DNA of 64,000 nt from Magnetococcales bacterium. GTDB taxonomy: Bacteria; Pseudomonadota; Magnetococcia; Magnetococcales; JADFYX01. This document shows, one piece after another, positions 18,521 through 27,949 of the stretch; the stretch's first letter is position 1, and each line of letters starts with the position of its first letter. The notes under the pieces are model-generated. The model was given only the letters and a program-made list of their open reading frames with translations, made no database searches and was not told the DNA's origin. Position numbers and translations under genes: made by a program. The stretch lies in NCBI GenBank assembly GCA_002753565.1, contig PEAM01000017.1, positions 21,804-85,803 on the forward strand. The letters run 5' to 3'.

Positions 18521-20335
18521 ATGTCTCTGCAACATATTCGCAACTTTTCAATTATTGCCCATATCGATCATGGGAAAAGCACCCTCGCCGACCGGTTGAT
18601 CGAGTTTACCGGCGGCCTGGAACAACGAGAGATGTCCGCACAGGTTCTCGACAGCATGGACCTGGAACGAGAACGGGGCATTACCATCAAAGCCCAATCT
18701 GTTCGCCTTAACTACAAGGCGAAGGATGGTCAGACCTATCTACTCAACTTTATCGATACCCCTGGACATGTGGATTTCTCTTACGAGGTATCCCGCTCAC
18801 TGGCTGCGTGTGAGGGGGCACTTTTGGTTGTAGATGCAGCCCAGGGGGTTGAGGCTCAAACCCTGGCTAATGTCTATCTTGCCCTGGAAAATAATCTGGA
18901 GATCATCCCGGTCCTCAACAAGATCGACCTCCCTTCCGCCGAACCGGATAAGGTTCGCGCCCAGATAGAAGATGTCATTGGTCTGGATGCCAGCGATGCG
19001 GTGGAGGCTTCGGCTAAATCGGGTATCGGTATTGAAGAGATTTTGGAGGCGGTTGTCTCCCGCATTCCCCCTCCCACGGGGGATATGGAAAAACCTCTCA
19101 AGGCTCTGATTGTCGACTCCTGGTACGATAACTATCTGGGTGTGGTGGCCCTGGCGCGGGTTTATGATGGGCAGTTGCGGCTCTCTGGTGGTGCCAACAA
19201 GACCAGGAAGATTCGTTTCATGAGTTCCGGTCAGGACTATCCGTTGGATCGAATCGGCGCCTTTACCCCCCACATGACCGATATGAATGTACTCAGTGCC
19301 GGTGAGGTGGGTTTTGTGATTGCCGGGGTCAAAGAGCTTTCTCAGGCGCGGGTAGGGGATACCATTACCGAATCTTCCCGACCGGCTGAAGCCAAACTGG
19401 CCGGTTTCAAAGATGTTCAGCCCATGGTCTTTGCCGGGCTCTATCCGGTGGTTTCTGCAGAGTATGAAAATCTGAAAGAGGCCTTGGAAAAACTCTCTCT
19501 TAACGATGCGGCCATCACCTACGATGCTGAAACCTCTCCTGCTTTGGGGTTTGGATACCGGTGTGGTTTTTTGGGTATGCTCCATATGGAGATTGTCCAG
19601 GAGCGACTGGAGAGGGAGTTTAACCTCTCTTTGGTTATTACCGCTCCAACGGTTGTCTATCAAGTCACCCGAACCAACGGTGAAATGATTGAGGTTCACA
19701 ACCCTTCCGACCTGCCACCCCAGGTAGAGTTGGCATCGATCGATGAACCCTTTATCCTGGTCTCCATCATGGTCCCGTCGGAACATATGGGGGCGGTCAT
19801 GACCCTCTGTACGGAGCGCCGTGGTATTCAGCGGGATATGAGCTACATTTCCGAGACTCGGGTGATGATTAAATATGAGCTGCCCATGAGTGAGGTGGTG
19901 ATGGACTTCTATGATCGACTCAAGTCCATGACCCGAGGCTATGCCTCTCTGGATTATGAGCTGCTCGATTATCGACCTGGTCAGCTGGTCAAGTTGGATA
20001 TCATGATCAACGGTGAACCGGTTGACGCCCTCTCCATTATTGTCCACAAAGACAAGGCCCAATCACGAGGTCGGGATTTGGCGAAAAAAATGAAGGAGAT
20101 CATCCATCGACAGATGTTTGAGGTGGCTATCCAGGCGGCGGTTGGTGCCAAGATCATTGCACGGGAGACCATCAGTGCCATGCGAAAAAATGTCACGGCA
20201 AAATGTTATGGTGGTGATATCAGCAGAAAAAGGAAATTGTTAGAAAAACAGAAAGCTGGTAAAAAGAGGATGAAACAGATTGGCCGGGTCGAAATCCCCC
20301 AGGAAGCCTTTCTGGCTGTCTTAAAGGTGGAATAG
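18521..20335 (+). CDS. lepA: Elongation factor 4 (LepA), ribosomal back-translocase
   Basis: Translational GTPase that binds stalled or mis-translocated ribosomes and aids ribosome biogenesis. G1 is [14 protein letters not shown], the G2 region has [11 protein letters not shown]3 is [12 protein letters not shown] and G4 is NKIDLP. Domains III and V, and the LepA-specific C-terminus ([20 protein letters not shown]) follow. The 604 residues match the family. As in E. coli, it precedes lepB, here separated by a strong terminator and a 270-base gap. Confidence 0.98.
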   Translation: MSLQHIRNFSIIAHIDHGKSTLADRLIEFTGGLEQREMSAQVLDSMDLERERGITIKAQSVRLNYKAKDGQTYLLNFIDTPGHVDFSYEVSRSLAACEGALLVVDAAQGVEAQTLANVYLALENNLEIIPVLNKIDLPSAEPDKVRAQIEDVIGLDASDAVEASAKSGIGIEEILEAVVSRIPPPTGDMEKPLKALIVDSWYDNYLGVVALARVYDGQLRLSGGANKTRKIRFMSSGQDYPLDRIGAFTPHMTDMNVLSAGEVGFVIAGVKELSQARVGDTITESSRPAEAKLAGFKDVQPMVFAGLYPVVSAEYENLKEALEKLSLNDAAITYDAETSPALGFGYRCGFLGMLHMEIVQERLEREFNLSLVITAPTVVYQVTRTNGEMIEVHNPSDLPPQVELASIDEPFILVSIMVPSEHMGAVMTLCTERRGIQRDMSYISETRVMIKYELPMSEVVMDFYDRLKSMTRGYASLDYELLDYRPGQLVKLDIMINGEPVDALSIIVHKDKAQSRGRDLAKKMKEIIHRQMFEVAIQAAVGAKIIARETISAMRKNVTAKCYGGDISRKRKLLEKQKAGKKRMKQIGRVEIPQEAFLAVLKVE

Positions 20336-20382
20336 GAGGCTATTCACCTGGTGTTATTGAGTATTTTATTCAGGATGAATGA

Positions 20383-20422
20383 ACCGGTTTGAATCCATTC
20401 AAACCGGTCCTGGTTTTTTTTT
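20383..20422 (+). terminator. Intrinsic terminator after lepA
   Basis: ACCGGTTTGAAT pairs perfectly with ATTCAAACCGGT, followed after CCTGG by nine Ts (20414-20422). It separates lepA from lepB, so lepB needs its own promoter. Confidence 0.9.
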
Positions 20423-20484
20423 ACAGAAAAATTTAGCCTCATCAGGATCTGCAGGATACAATGATCGGATCGTTCGTTGAGGGA

Positions 20485-20570
20485 TTATCATCAAATAACT
20501 GGTCGTATTGGTCGGATAGCTTCCCCATTACTCTTAAATAGCAAGAGATACAGCAGATATTTGATGATAA
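20485..20570 (+). repeat. 13-bp perfect inverted repeat in the lepB leader region
   Basis: TTATCATCAAATA (20485-20497) and TATTTGATGATAA (20558-20570) are exact inverted copies 60 bases apart. Between them a smaller CTCTT/AAGAG stem is possible. If transcribed this would fold into a closed domain of 86 bases just before lepB. It may be a structured leader, a small RNA or a pair of protein-binding half-sites; no known riboswitch was recognised. Confidence 0.45.
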
Positions 20571-20609
20571 CCCCTGCCGAGACCGTATGGTTGATGTCTA
20601 TTTTTATAA

Positions 20610-21608
20610 ATGCGTGATGGTCGTGTCTCAATGGGTATTGGGGAATTAATAGAGATGGTTTCGAAAGTTCAGTTAAATCAAGAAGATGGGGAAAAAAGGA
20701 GCGATGAGGACGACGACCCCTCTTCCGAGAAGGGCCCGCATACCCATGGTAAACAGTACTGGTGGGGAGGGCTCTTCCTGGTTTTTGGTTTTTATATTCT
20801 TGGCTCCTACATCTCCTCTGGTCCGGCTGTGGACAGTGAAGAGGGGGGCAGTCTGGGCGCACCTCTCTCCATGCTTGTTATTGGTGTGGGAACCTACTTT
20901 CTTTTTTACGGGAAAAAGTTTTTCTCTAAAGAGAGCGAAACCCTGGAATATTTTGAAGCCATTGCCATGGCTGTGGGGATTGCCCTCACGGTGCGTGCTT
21001 TTGTGGTGGAACCCTTCAAAATTCCTTCCGGCTCCATGATCCCCACCTTGCTGGTTGGCGACTATCTTTTTGTCAGCAAATCGGCTTATGGTTTTCGTCT
21101 CCCCTTTACTCAAAGCAGGATTCTCATGGGTGACGGACCGGAGAGAGGGGATGTGGCGGTTTTTGAATATCCGAGAGACCCCTCCAAAGATTATATCAAA
21201 CGGGTTGTGGGGTTGCCGGGAGATCGTATTGTCTACCGAAACAAGAGGCTCTATATCAACGGTAGCCAGGTGGAGTATCAGCCGGTAGGAGAGTATACCT
21301 ATCAGACCGTCCGAGATACCCAGGAGGAGGCCACCCTTTTTACCGAAAAACTTGAAGGGGCTCCCCATCCCATCCTGGTACAATCCTACTCCTTCATGGA
21401 TGGCTACACCGATCAGGTCGTCCCGAGCGGACACTATTTTGTCATGGGAGACAATCGGGATAACAGTAACGATAGTCGAGCGTGGGGGTTTGTCCCTGCC
21501 CACCGACTGGTTGGCAAGGCATTGAGAATCTTCTGGTCTTGGGAACAGCACTCCGACGGCTTGATGGATGGGGTCCGTTGGGACCGACTCTGGACTCAGG
21601 TTAAATGA
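20610..21608 (+). CDS. lepB: Signal peptidase I
   Basis: Membrane serine protease that removes signal peptides on the periplasmic side. The catalytic Ser is in PSGSMIPTL (residue ~140) and the general-base Lys in DYIKRVVGLPGD (~196); MGDNRDNSNDSR is the box E motif. Before the active site are an acidic, charged N-terminus and three hydrophobic stretches (YWWGGLFLVFGFYIL, LSMLVIGVGTYFLFY, IAMAVGIALTVRAFVV), more than in most enzymes. The start is uncertain: ATGs at 20610, 20631 and 20655 are all in frame and none has a strong ribosome site. The stop overlaps the next gene (ATGA). Confidence 0.95.
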   Translation: MRDGRVSMGIGELIEMVSKVQLNQEDGEKRSDEDDDPSSEKGPHTHGKQYWWGGLFLVFGFYILGSYISSGPAVDSEEGGSLGAPLSMLVIGVGTYFLFYGKKFFSKESETLEYFEAIAMAVGIALTVRAFVVEPFKIPSGSMIPTLLVGDYLFVSKSAYGFRLPFTQSRILMGDGPERGDVAVFEYPRDPSKDYIKRVVGLPGDRIVYRNKRLYINGSQVEYQPVGEYTYQTVRDTQEEATLFTEKLEGAPHPILVQSYSFMDGYTDQVVPSGHYFVMGDNRDNSNDSRAWGFVPAHRLVGKALRIFWSWEQHSDGLMDGVRWDRLWTQVK

Positions 21609-21997
21609 GCCCAACCACAACAATCCGAAGAGGAGGGCAATCCGGCTCTTCCCTCTTGAAGGTGATGATCATCCTCACCCTCCTTGGTGGCTTTCTGACG
21701 GTCGCTGGTCGGGTGGTTCCGGGGGTTTACAACTATTTTCTACTGCGAGATCTTGCCGATCGGGTGGTGGGTGAGTATGCCACCTTATCGTTAGACAATG
21801 TCAAAAGCCGGATTCAGTTTGAGATGACCCGCTCGCAGATCGATGTCGATGATGAAACCTTTGTGGTTGTTCGGAGTGGGCGTGGATATCGGGTCTATGT
21901 CGATTATCAGATCTCCCTGGTTTTCGAATTCAAAGAGACCCCGCTTTTTTTAAAGGGATATGAAACCGTGACCCTCACCTACGAAACGGAGTCTTGA
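21605..21997 (+). CDS. DUF4845-type membrane-anchored protein
   Basis: A 130-residue protein with one N-terminal membrane segment (LLKVMIILTLLGGFLTVAG, residues ~17-35) and a short extracytoplasmic domain of beta character (GYRVYVDYQISLVFEFKE). Position and layout match the DUF4845 gene found between lepB and rnc in Pseudomonas and related bacteria; function unknown. ATGA overlaps the lepB stop, and rnc begins seven bases after its end, so it is part of the lepB-rnc-era-recO operon. Confidence 0.8.
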   Translation: MSPTTTIRRGGQSGSSLLKVMIILTLLGGFLTVAGRVVPGVYNYFLLRDLADRVVGEYATLSLDNVKSRIQFEMTRSQIDVDDETFVVVRSGRGYRVYVDYQISLVFEFKETPLFLKGYETVTLTYETES

Positions 21998-22003
21998 ACG
22001 TCA

Positions 22004-22783
22004 ATGGGTTCTGACGCTGAAGACCAGCCCCAAACCACCTGCCAGATCGCCTCTCAACCCCTACAGGATTTACAGAATCGATTGGGCTATTTTTTTACGG
22101 ATGATCAACTGCTCTGTCAGGCTTTGACCCACCGATCCACCCCTCAGGATTTTGATCTCAAGCAGGATACCAAGCCACCAGTCTGGCACAACGAACGGCT
22201 GGAGTTTTTAGGGGATGCCGTACTGGATCTGGTTGTCTCCGCCCTCCTTTATGAACGCTATCCAGACGCTCCGGAAGGTGCTCTTTCCCACTGGCGGTCA
22301 TCCCTGGTCAACACCCGCTCCTTGAGTATTCTGGCCAGAGAGATTGGGTTGGGTGACTGTTTGATTATGGGCCGAGGTGAAGATTTAAGCGGAGGACGGA
22401 AAAAGATCTCCATTTTGGGTGACTGTTTTGAGGCTATTTTGGGCGCCATTTATCTGGATGGGGGGCTTGTGGCGGTTCAGACCCTTCTGTCCCGCTTGAT
22501 GGGAGAAAAGGTGGAAAAGCTGCGGGATGCCAATAAACATAAGGATTACAAGTCCCTTCTCCAAGAGAGTCTGCAAAGTAACGGTCGCCCCTTACCCGCC
22601 TATCAGGTCGCCTCGATTGAAGGTCCCCCCCATGAGAGAACCTTTGAGGTAAACTGTCGGCTGGAAGATGATGGCACCCTGGGTATTGGTGTCGGCAACT
22701 CCAAGCGCCATGCTGAACAGTCTGCTGCCAGGCAGGTTTTTGAAAAACTCATTCATCTTGACAAAGAGAGGAATTCACCGTGA
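22004..22783 (+). CDS. rnc: Ribonuclease III
   Basis: Double-strand RNA endonuclease processing rRNA precursors and some mRNAs. The catalytic signature NERLEFLGDAVLDLVV is at residues ~65-80; the second acidic site is in ILGDCFEAILGAIYLDGG. The C-terminal dsRNA-binding domain spans ~180-255 (DYKSLLQESLQ, GNSKRHAEQSAARQVFEKL). At 259 residues it is slightly longer than E. coli RNase III (226), mainly at the N-terminus. Its stop overlaps the GTG of era, the usual rnc-era coupling. Confidence 0.98.
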   Translation: MGSDAEDQPQTTCQIASQPLQDLQNRLGYFFTDDQLLCQALTHRSTPQDFDLKQDTKPPVWHNERLEFLGDAVLDLVVSALLYERYPDAPEGALSHWRSSLVNTRSLSILAREIGLGDCLIMGRGEDLSGGRKKISILGDCFEAILGAIYLDGGLVAVQTLLSRLMGEKVEKLRDANKHKDYKSLLQESLQSNGRPLPAYQVASIEGPPHERTFEVNCRLEDDGTLGIGVGNSKRHAEQSAARQVFEKLIHLDKERNSP

Positions 22784-23796
22784 AGCAGAACGTAGAGACC
22801 GTTCAAGATGAACAGGCCCCATTCAAATCCGGTTACATCGCCATTGCTGGTCGCCCCAACACAGGAAAGTCCACTTTTTTAAACCAGGTCCTGGGTAGAA
22901 AAGTGGCCATTGTCACCCATAAGGCCCAGACAACCCGCTCGCAAATTTTGGGTGTTCATCACGGTCCTCACTGTCAGATGGTTTTTTTGGATACACCGGG
23001 AATCCATGATCCGGGGCGCTCTTTTCTCAACTCGGCCATGGTTCAGACGGCTCTGGACACCTGCCGGGATGTGGATCTTATTCTCTATTTTATCGACGTA
23101 CCTGGCGGAGTCACCCAAGAGGATTGGGATATTCTTGCCAAACTGCCCCATGAAAAAGTTCCCATCCTGTTGATCATCAACAAGGTAGACCGGGTTCCCA
23201 AGACCAAGTTGATGCCGATGATGGGGGCGTTGGGTGAAGGCGGGCAGGGGGTTGTTTTCAAGGAGCTGATTCCCCTCTCGGCCTTGACGGGTGAAAACGT
23301 CGAGCGGGTTTTGACTGCCATTCCAAACTATCTCCCGGAAGGTCCTCGCTATTTTCCAGAGGATCAGATTACCGATCAACCGGAGAGTTTTATGGCGGCT
23401 GAGATTATCCGAGAGAAGCTATTCAACCTTCTTCAGCAAGAGCTTCCGTACTCTTTGGCGGTTCGAGTGGACTCCTTCGAAAAGCGAGGAGAGGATGAGG
23501 ATCGGACGGGAAAAAAGGGCAAGAAGGGTCAAAATAAAGCCCGCCAACCCATTTGGGATATGTCTGCCACCATTCTGGTTGAAAGAGATTCCCAGAAAGG
23601 CATCGTCATTGGCAAGGGTGGGGTGGTGTTGAAGCGGGTGGGCATGTCGGTACGCAAAGAGCTGGAAGAGCTTTTAAAAATCAAGCTTTATCTAAAATTA
23701 TGGGTCAAGGTGAAGAAAGATTGGAGTATCAACGCTGAACTTCTGCGCTCGTTGGGCTATCCCGATGGTCAAAATCGGGATGAAGAGGGCTCGTGA
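22780..23796 (+). CDS. era: GTPase Era with basic insertion near the KH domain
   Basis: GTPase that binds the 3' end of 16S rRNA during 30S maturation. G1 is GRPNTGKSTFLNQ, G3 DTPGIHDPG and G4 NKVDRV; the C-terminal KH domain holds GKGGVVLKRVGMSVRKELEE. At 338 residues it exceeds E. coli Era (301): a lysine-rich segment (residues ~232-258, including KKGKKGQNKAR) is inserted between AVRVDSFEKR and SATILVERDSQKG. The GTG start overlaps rnc by four bases. Confidence 0.97.
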   Translation: MKQNVETVQDEQAPFKSGYIAIAGRPNTGKSTFLNQVLGRKVAIVTHKAQTTRSQILGVHHGPHCQMVFLDTPGIHDPGRSFLNSAMVQTALDTCRDVDLILYFIDVPGGVTQEDWDILAKLPHEKVPILLIINKVDRVPKTKLMPMMGALGEGGQGVVFKELIPLSALTGENVERVLTAIPNYLPEGPRYFPEDQITDQPESFMAAEIIREKLFNLLQQELPYSLAVRVDSFEKRGEDEDRTGKKGKKGQNKARQPIWDMSATILVERDSQKGIVIGKGGVVLKRVGMSVRKELEELLKIKLYLKLWVKVKKDWSINAELLRSLGYPDGQNRDEEGS

Positions 23797-23802
23797 GCTC
23801 CC

Positions 23803-24600
23803 GTGCGCATTCAGGATGAAGCTCTGGTTCTGCGTCGAACCCCGTTTCGAGAAACCTCTCTGGTTATCCACTTTTTAACCCGAAACCATGGTCTGGTCAG
23901 TACGGTGGCAAAGGGTATTCGCCGTAGTGGTCGTCGAGGTCGTTCGGATCGGGGGGCTTTGTCTGGTTTTCATACTGTCAGCCTGGCGTGCCGCTCTCGT
24001 TCCTTCACCGCCATGGGTACCCTGACCCGAGCCGAAATCCTCACCGCCCGCCAGACCATCCCAGCCTCTGCAACAGCCTTGGCGGCTGCCCAGGTGATTC
24101 TGGAAGTAGCCTACCGCTTTTCGGTTGCGGGAGATGCCCGCCCGGAGGTGATGATGTTGATTGAGTCCTCTCTGGATCTTCTCGATAAAGGGGCTCCCCC
24201 TTTGGAGGTGGTCTCTTCGGTGTTGTCTGTACTGGTACACGCTGTGGGGTATGGTTGGCGGACAGATGTCTGTGCCGGCTGCCAGGGAGAGGATTTACTG
24301 CTCTTTTTTTCTCTGCGCAGAGGGCAGGTTGTCTGCCAACCCTGTGGTCAACCCTACACCAGCCGCTTGGTTCCGCTCAGTAAAAATATGTTCAATTGCA
24401 TGAGAAAACTGGCATGGCCCCCTGATTTTGGGCTATTATCCACGGCTGAGCAGGCTCTTGTCTATCGAGTGGCTATCGCCTCCCTGATTAGAGCTGGTGG
24501 AAAAGCGTTGATGACAGACCCTCCTTTCAGAAACTTGGTCGGCCATGGTCTCTTTTCGCAAACAGGTTATACACCGACAGATATAAGGTTTTCCCAATGA
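23803..24600 (+). CDS. recO: DNA repair protein RecO
   Basis: Recombination mediator that works with RecR and RecF to load RecA on SSB-coated DNA. The N-terminal OB domain starts with [22 protein letters not shown] zinc-finger is predicted from CAGC (residues ~161-164) and CQPCG (~184-188), present in some but not all RecO proteins. The GTG start lies seven bases after the era stop. The stop overlaps the ATG of the following small gene. Confidence 0.94.
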   Translation: MRIQDEALVLRRTPFRETSLVIHFLTRNHGLVSTVAKGIRRSGRRGRSDRGALSGFHTVSLACRSRSFTAMGTLTRAEILTARQTIPASATALAAAQVILEVAYRFSVAGDARPEVMMLIESSLDLLDKGAPPLEVVSSVLSVLVHAVGYGWRTDVCAGCQGEDLLLFFSLRRGQVVCQPCGQPYTSRLVPLSKNMFNCMRKLAWPPDFGLLSTAEQALVYRVAIASLIRAGGKALMTDPPFRNLVGHGLFSQTGYTPTDIRFSQ

Positions 24601-24767
24601 TCGACAAAGAGTTGCTGGAGATTCTAGTTTGCCCTCAATGCAAGGGGGGCTTGACGTATGACGCCAAAGAGAATGAATTAATCTGCCAGGGGGATAAGCT
24701 GGCTTTTGCTATCCAAGATGATATTCCTGTCATGCTGGTGGATGAGGCAAGACGACTGGAAAAATAA
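24597..24767 (+). CDS. Trm112-like zinc-ribbon protein (UPF0434/YcaR type), 56 residues
   Basis: ATG overlaps the recO stop (ATGA). The 56-residue product begins [19 protein letters not shown], has a further Cys in LICQGD, and ends in [17 protein letters not shown], the standard pattern of bacterial Trm112-like proteins. In eukaryotes and archaea Trm112 activates methyltransferases; the bacterial role is unknown. Only three of the usual zinc ligands are visible as cysteines. Confidence 0.92.
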   Translation: MIDKELLEILVCPQCKGGLTYDAKENELICQGDKLAFAIQDDIPVMLVDEARRLEK

Positions 24768-24796
24768 GATTAAACCGCATGATTCACCTGGTATCG

Positions 24797-24839
24797 GGCA
24801 GAAACTCTCATCACCAATCAAGTGACGATGATTTCTGCC
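24797..24839 (+). other. Bulged hairpin downstream of recO operon
   Basis: GGCAGAAA pairs with TTTCTGCC, and inside them TCATC with GATGA, across a bulge. No T-run follows. It lies 30 bases after the Trm112-like stop in a 260-base gap and may end or stabilise the operon transcript. The rest of the gap (to 25027) is AT-rich and shows no gene. Confidence 0.4.
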
Positions 24840-25027
24840 ATGACACCAGACAGCCAACCGCCGTTTCCGGGTTAAACCTTCCCAAGTAAAACAGCCTTAA
24901 TCAACTGATTCATCTGTTTTTCATTTATCTTATTATCCTGTTATTCCTTGATTATTATCGGCAGTAGGATACCCTTTGAGGTTTAGGGAACCCACTGAAG
25001 ACACCAGATAAGGATATTTCAAGTTAA

Positions 25028-27940
25028 ATGAGCAACCCACATTTTCAGCTGATCAGCCAGGAGACCATCGACTCCCTGCATATTACCGTCGAGCATTATC
25101 GCCATAAACAGACCGGAGCCAGACATCTGCACCTGGCCTCCGAAGATGCTCATAACGCTTTTTTGGTGGCTTTTTTGACGGTACCGGAAGACTCTACCGG
25201 TGTGGCCCACATTTTGGAGCATACCGCTTTGTGTGGTAGTGAGCGGTTTCCGGTTCGAGACCCCTTTTTCATGATGTTGCGCCGCTCCCTGGCGACCTTC
25301 ATGAATGCCTTTACCTCCAGTGACTGGACCGCCTACCCTTTTGCCAGCCAATCCCGCAAAGATTTCGACAATCTGATGCAGGTCTATCTGGATGCCAGTT
25401 TTTTCCCCAATCTCACCAAAGAGGATTTTTCTCAGGAGGGGTTCCGGGTGGAGTTTTCCCAGGCAGATGACCCCAACACCGAGTTGGTCTATAAGGGGGT
25501 CGTCTTTAACGAAATGAAGGGGGCCATGAGCTCTCCGGTTCGGGTTTTGTGGGAGCAGATTTCCGCCAACCTTTTTCCCACCACCACCTACCGATTTAAC
25601 AGTGGCGGCAGCCCGGAACATATTCCAGACTTAACCTGGGAGCAACTCAGAGCCTTCCATGCCCGCCACTACCACCCCTCCAACGCTACCTTCATGACCT
25701 TTGGCGATATCCGTGCCGACGAACACCAGGCTCAGTTTCAAGAGCGGGTCTTGAATCGATTTGAGGCCCTTGACGTCAGCGATCTGCAGGTTCCTGACGA
25801 ACCGCGGAAACAGAGCCCGATGCGTGCCGTACAGAGCTATGCTCTGGATGGAGAGGAGGATACGACGGCCAAGACCCATATTGTGGTCAGTTGGTTGTTA
25901 GGCCACAGTTTTGATCAGGAGACTCTCCTCAAGGCCCATGTTCTTTCGGCGGTTCTTCTGGATAACAGCTCTTCCCCCCTCCTCAAGCTACTGGAGACCT
26001 CCAAGCTGGGAACGGCTCCCTCTCCGGCTTGCGGTCTGGATGACTCCAGCCACGAAATGGTCTTCTCTTGCGGCCTGGAAGGGTCGGAGGCTGACCGGGC
26101 CGATGCGGTAGAAGCAGAGATTTTCTCCCTGTTAGAGCAGGTTGCTGATCAGGGGGTGGAGTTGGAGAGAATTGAGTCGGTCCTGCACCAGTTGGAGCTT
26201 TCTCGCCGTGAGATTGGTGGTGATGGCATGCCCTACGGCCTAAAACTGATGCTGACCACCATCACGGCAGCCCTTCATGGGGGCGACCCGGTCACAGCCC
26301 TGGCCCTTGATCCGGTTATTGAAAAACTGCGAGAGGAGATCAAAGAGCCTGACTTTATCAAAAAACTGGTCCGTGATCTTCTTCTGGACAACCGCCACCG
26401 GGTTCGGGTGGTTCTGGTTCCCGACAGCCAACTGAATGCCAAACGCAATCAGGCTGAAAAAGAGCGTCTGGCCCAGATTAAAAAAGGGTTGAGTGATGCC
26501 GACTGCCAAGCCATCATCCAACAGGCCGCTGAGCTGAAAAAACGTCAAGAGAGCGAAGATGACCCCGAACTGCTGCCTCGGGTCACCCTGTCGGACGTAC
26601 CCAAAGATCTCCCCATTCCAGAGGGTCACACCAACCTGGAGGGAACCACCCCCTTCCATTACTACGATCAGCCCACCAATCGACTGGTCTATGAGCAGGT
26701 GATCATCGACGTGCCTGATATGGCACCCGAGTTGGTTGATCTGATGCCGATCTTCTCCTCCTGCCTGGCTGAGGTGGGGAGTGGGGAGCGAAACTATCTG
26801 GAGACCCAGGCCTATCAATCAGCCTGTACCGGCGGGATAGGGGCACGGTTTGGGGTGCGGGGTGGAGTGGATGATTTAAAGCAGTTCCAGGCCTTTTTTG
26901 TGGTCTCGGGAAAAGCGTTGACCCGCAACCACGAAAAGCTGGCCAATCTGCTTAAAGAGACCTTGGAAAAAGCCCGTTTTGATGAGCTGGACCGCCTTCG
27001 AGAGCTGGTCGCCCAGATGCGGGCCTCTTCGGAGATGCGTGTGACGGATAACGGACATCTTCTGGCCATCTCTGCCGCCTCTGCTGGCCTTAATGTCTCT
27101 TCCGCCATCCATGATCGATGGGGTGGGCTGGAGGCGATCAAGCGGTTGAAAGCTCTGGATGAATCCTTAAACGATGCATCCGCTTTGCAGGATTTTGCCC
27201 AGAAACTGCAACAGATTCGAGATCGGTTGCTGACAGCTCCCCGTCAGCTTTTGTTGGTGGGTGAAAAAGAGCAGGCTGCTGAGGTAGAAGCTGCCTTTAA
27301 AAAGTGCCTTTCGGAGTCACCGGCCGGAGACGGAACACAGTTTATGCTTGGGGAGGCGGTTGGCCCTCAAAAAGTGGCTTGGGCAACGGTTACGGCGGTC
27401 CATTTCTGCGCTCGGGTTCATCTCTGCGTTCCCTATACCCATCAGGATGCCCCGATACTTTCAGTTTTGGGTCAGTTTTTACGCAACGGCTTTCTGCATC
27501 GGGCCATTCGGGAACGGGGCGGAGCCTATGGGGGAGGGGCCGGTTTTAATTCCGATAATGGCACCTTCCGCTTTTACTCCTACCGAGATCCTCGCCTCTC
27601 AGAGACCCTGGCCGATTTTCAACATGCTCTCGACTGGCTTCAAGAGGAGCAGCACGATCCAAGAACCTTGGAAGAGGCGATCCTGGGGGTGATAGGATCC
27701 ATCGATAAACCGGGTTCTCCCGCAGGAGAGGCACGGGGTGCCTTCCATGACACCCTGAACGGTCGCACACCCGAACGTCGCAGAGCCTACCGCCGTGCGG
27801 TGTTACAGGTAACCATTGAAGATATGAAACGGGTTGCCAGAGCCTATCTGCAAGAGGAGGGAGCCAGTCTCGGTGTGGTGAGTAATGGCCCAAGTTTGGC
27901 AAAAGAGACCGGAGAAGGTTGGGTCTGTCATACCCTGTAA
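25028..27940 (+). CDS. M16C zinc metalloprotease (PreP/presequence protease type)
   Basis: A 970-residue peptidasome-type protease that encloses and degrades short unfolded peptides. The inverted zinc motif HxxEH is HILEH at residues ~60-64, with the distal Glu expected in the GVVFNEMKGAM region. Four M16 modules are implied by the length, and the C-terminal RERGGAYGGGAGF carries the conserved Arg-Tyr of M16C proteins. There is no signal peptide, so it is probably cytoplasmic. In organelles PreP degrades targeting peptides; the bacterial substrate is unknown. Stands alone with a 10-base gap to the next gene. Confidence 0.93.
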   Translation: MSNPHFQLISQETIDSLHITVEHYRHKQTGARHLHLASEDAHNAFLVAFLTVPEDSTGVAHILEHTALCGSERFPVRDPFFMMLRRSLATFMNAFTSSDWTAYPFASQSRKDFDNLMQVYLDASFFPNLTKEDFSQEGFRVEFSQADDPNTELVYKGVVFNEMKGAMSSPVRVLWEQISANLFPTTTYRFNSGGSPEHIPDLTWEQLRAFHARHYHPSNATFMTFGDIRADEHQAQFQERVLNRFEALDVSDLQVPDEPRKQSPMRAVQSYALDGEEDTTAKTHIVVSWLLGHSFDQETLLKAHVLSAVLLDNSSSPLLKLLETSKLGTAPSPACGLDDSSHEMVFSCGLEGSEADRADAVEAEIFSLLEQVADQGVELERIESVLHQLELSRREIGGDGMPYGLKLMLTTITAALHGGDPVTALALDPVIEKLREEIKEPDFIKKLVRDLLLDNRHRVRVVLVPDSQLNAKRNQAEKERLAQIKKGLSDADCQAIIQQAAELKKRQESEDDPELLPRVTLSDVPKDLPIPEGHTNLEGTTPFHYYDQPTNRLVYEQVIIDVPDMAPELVDLMPIFSSCLAEVGSGERNYLETQAYQSACTGGIGARFGVRGGVDDLKQFQAFFVVSGKALTRNHEKLANLLKETLEKARFDELDRLRELVAQMRASSEMRVTDNGHLLAISAASAGLNVSSAIHDRWGGLEAIKRLKALDESLNDASALQDFAQKLQQIRDRLLTAPRQLLLVGEKEQAAEVEAAFKKCLSESPAGDGTQFMLGEAVGPQKVAWATVTAVHFCARVHLCVPYTHQDAPILSVLGQFLRNGFLHRAIRERGGAYGGGAGFNSDNGTFRFYSYRDPRLSETLADFQHALDWLQEEQHDPRTLEEAILGVIGSIDKPGSPAGEARGAFHDTLNGRTPERRRAYRRAVLQVTIEDMKRVARAYLQEEGASLGVVSNGPSLAKETGEGWVCHTL

Positions 27941-27949
27941 AGAGCCCCC

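Noticed and set aside
18797..20062. Long open frame of 421 codons on the minus strand opposite lepA
   Set aside because: It lies entirely inside lepA, has no ribosome site and no family pattern; a codon-bias shadow.
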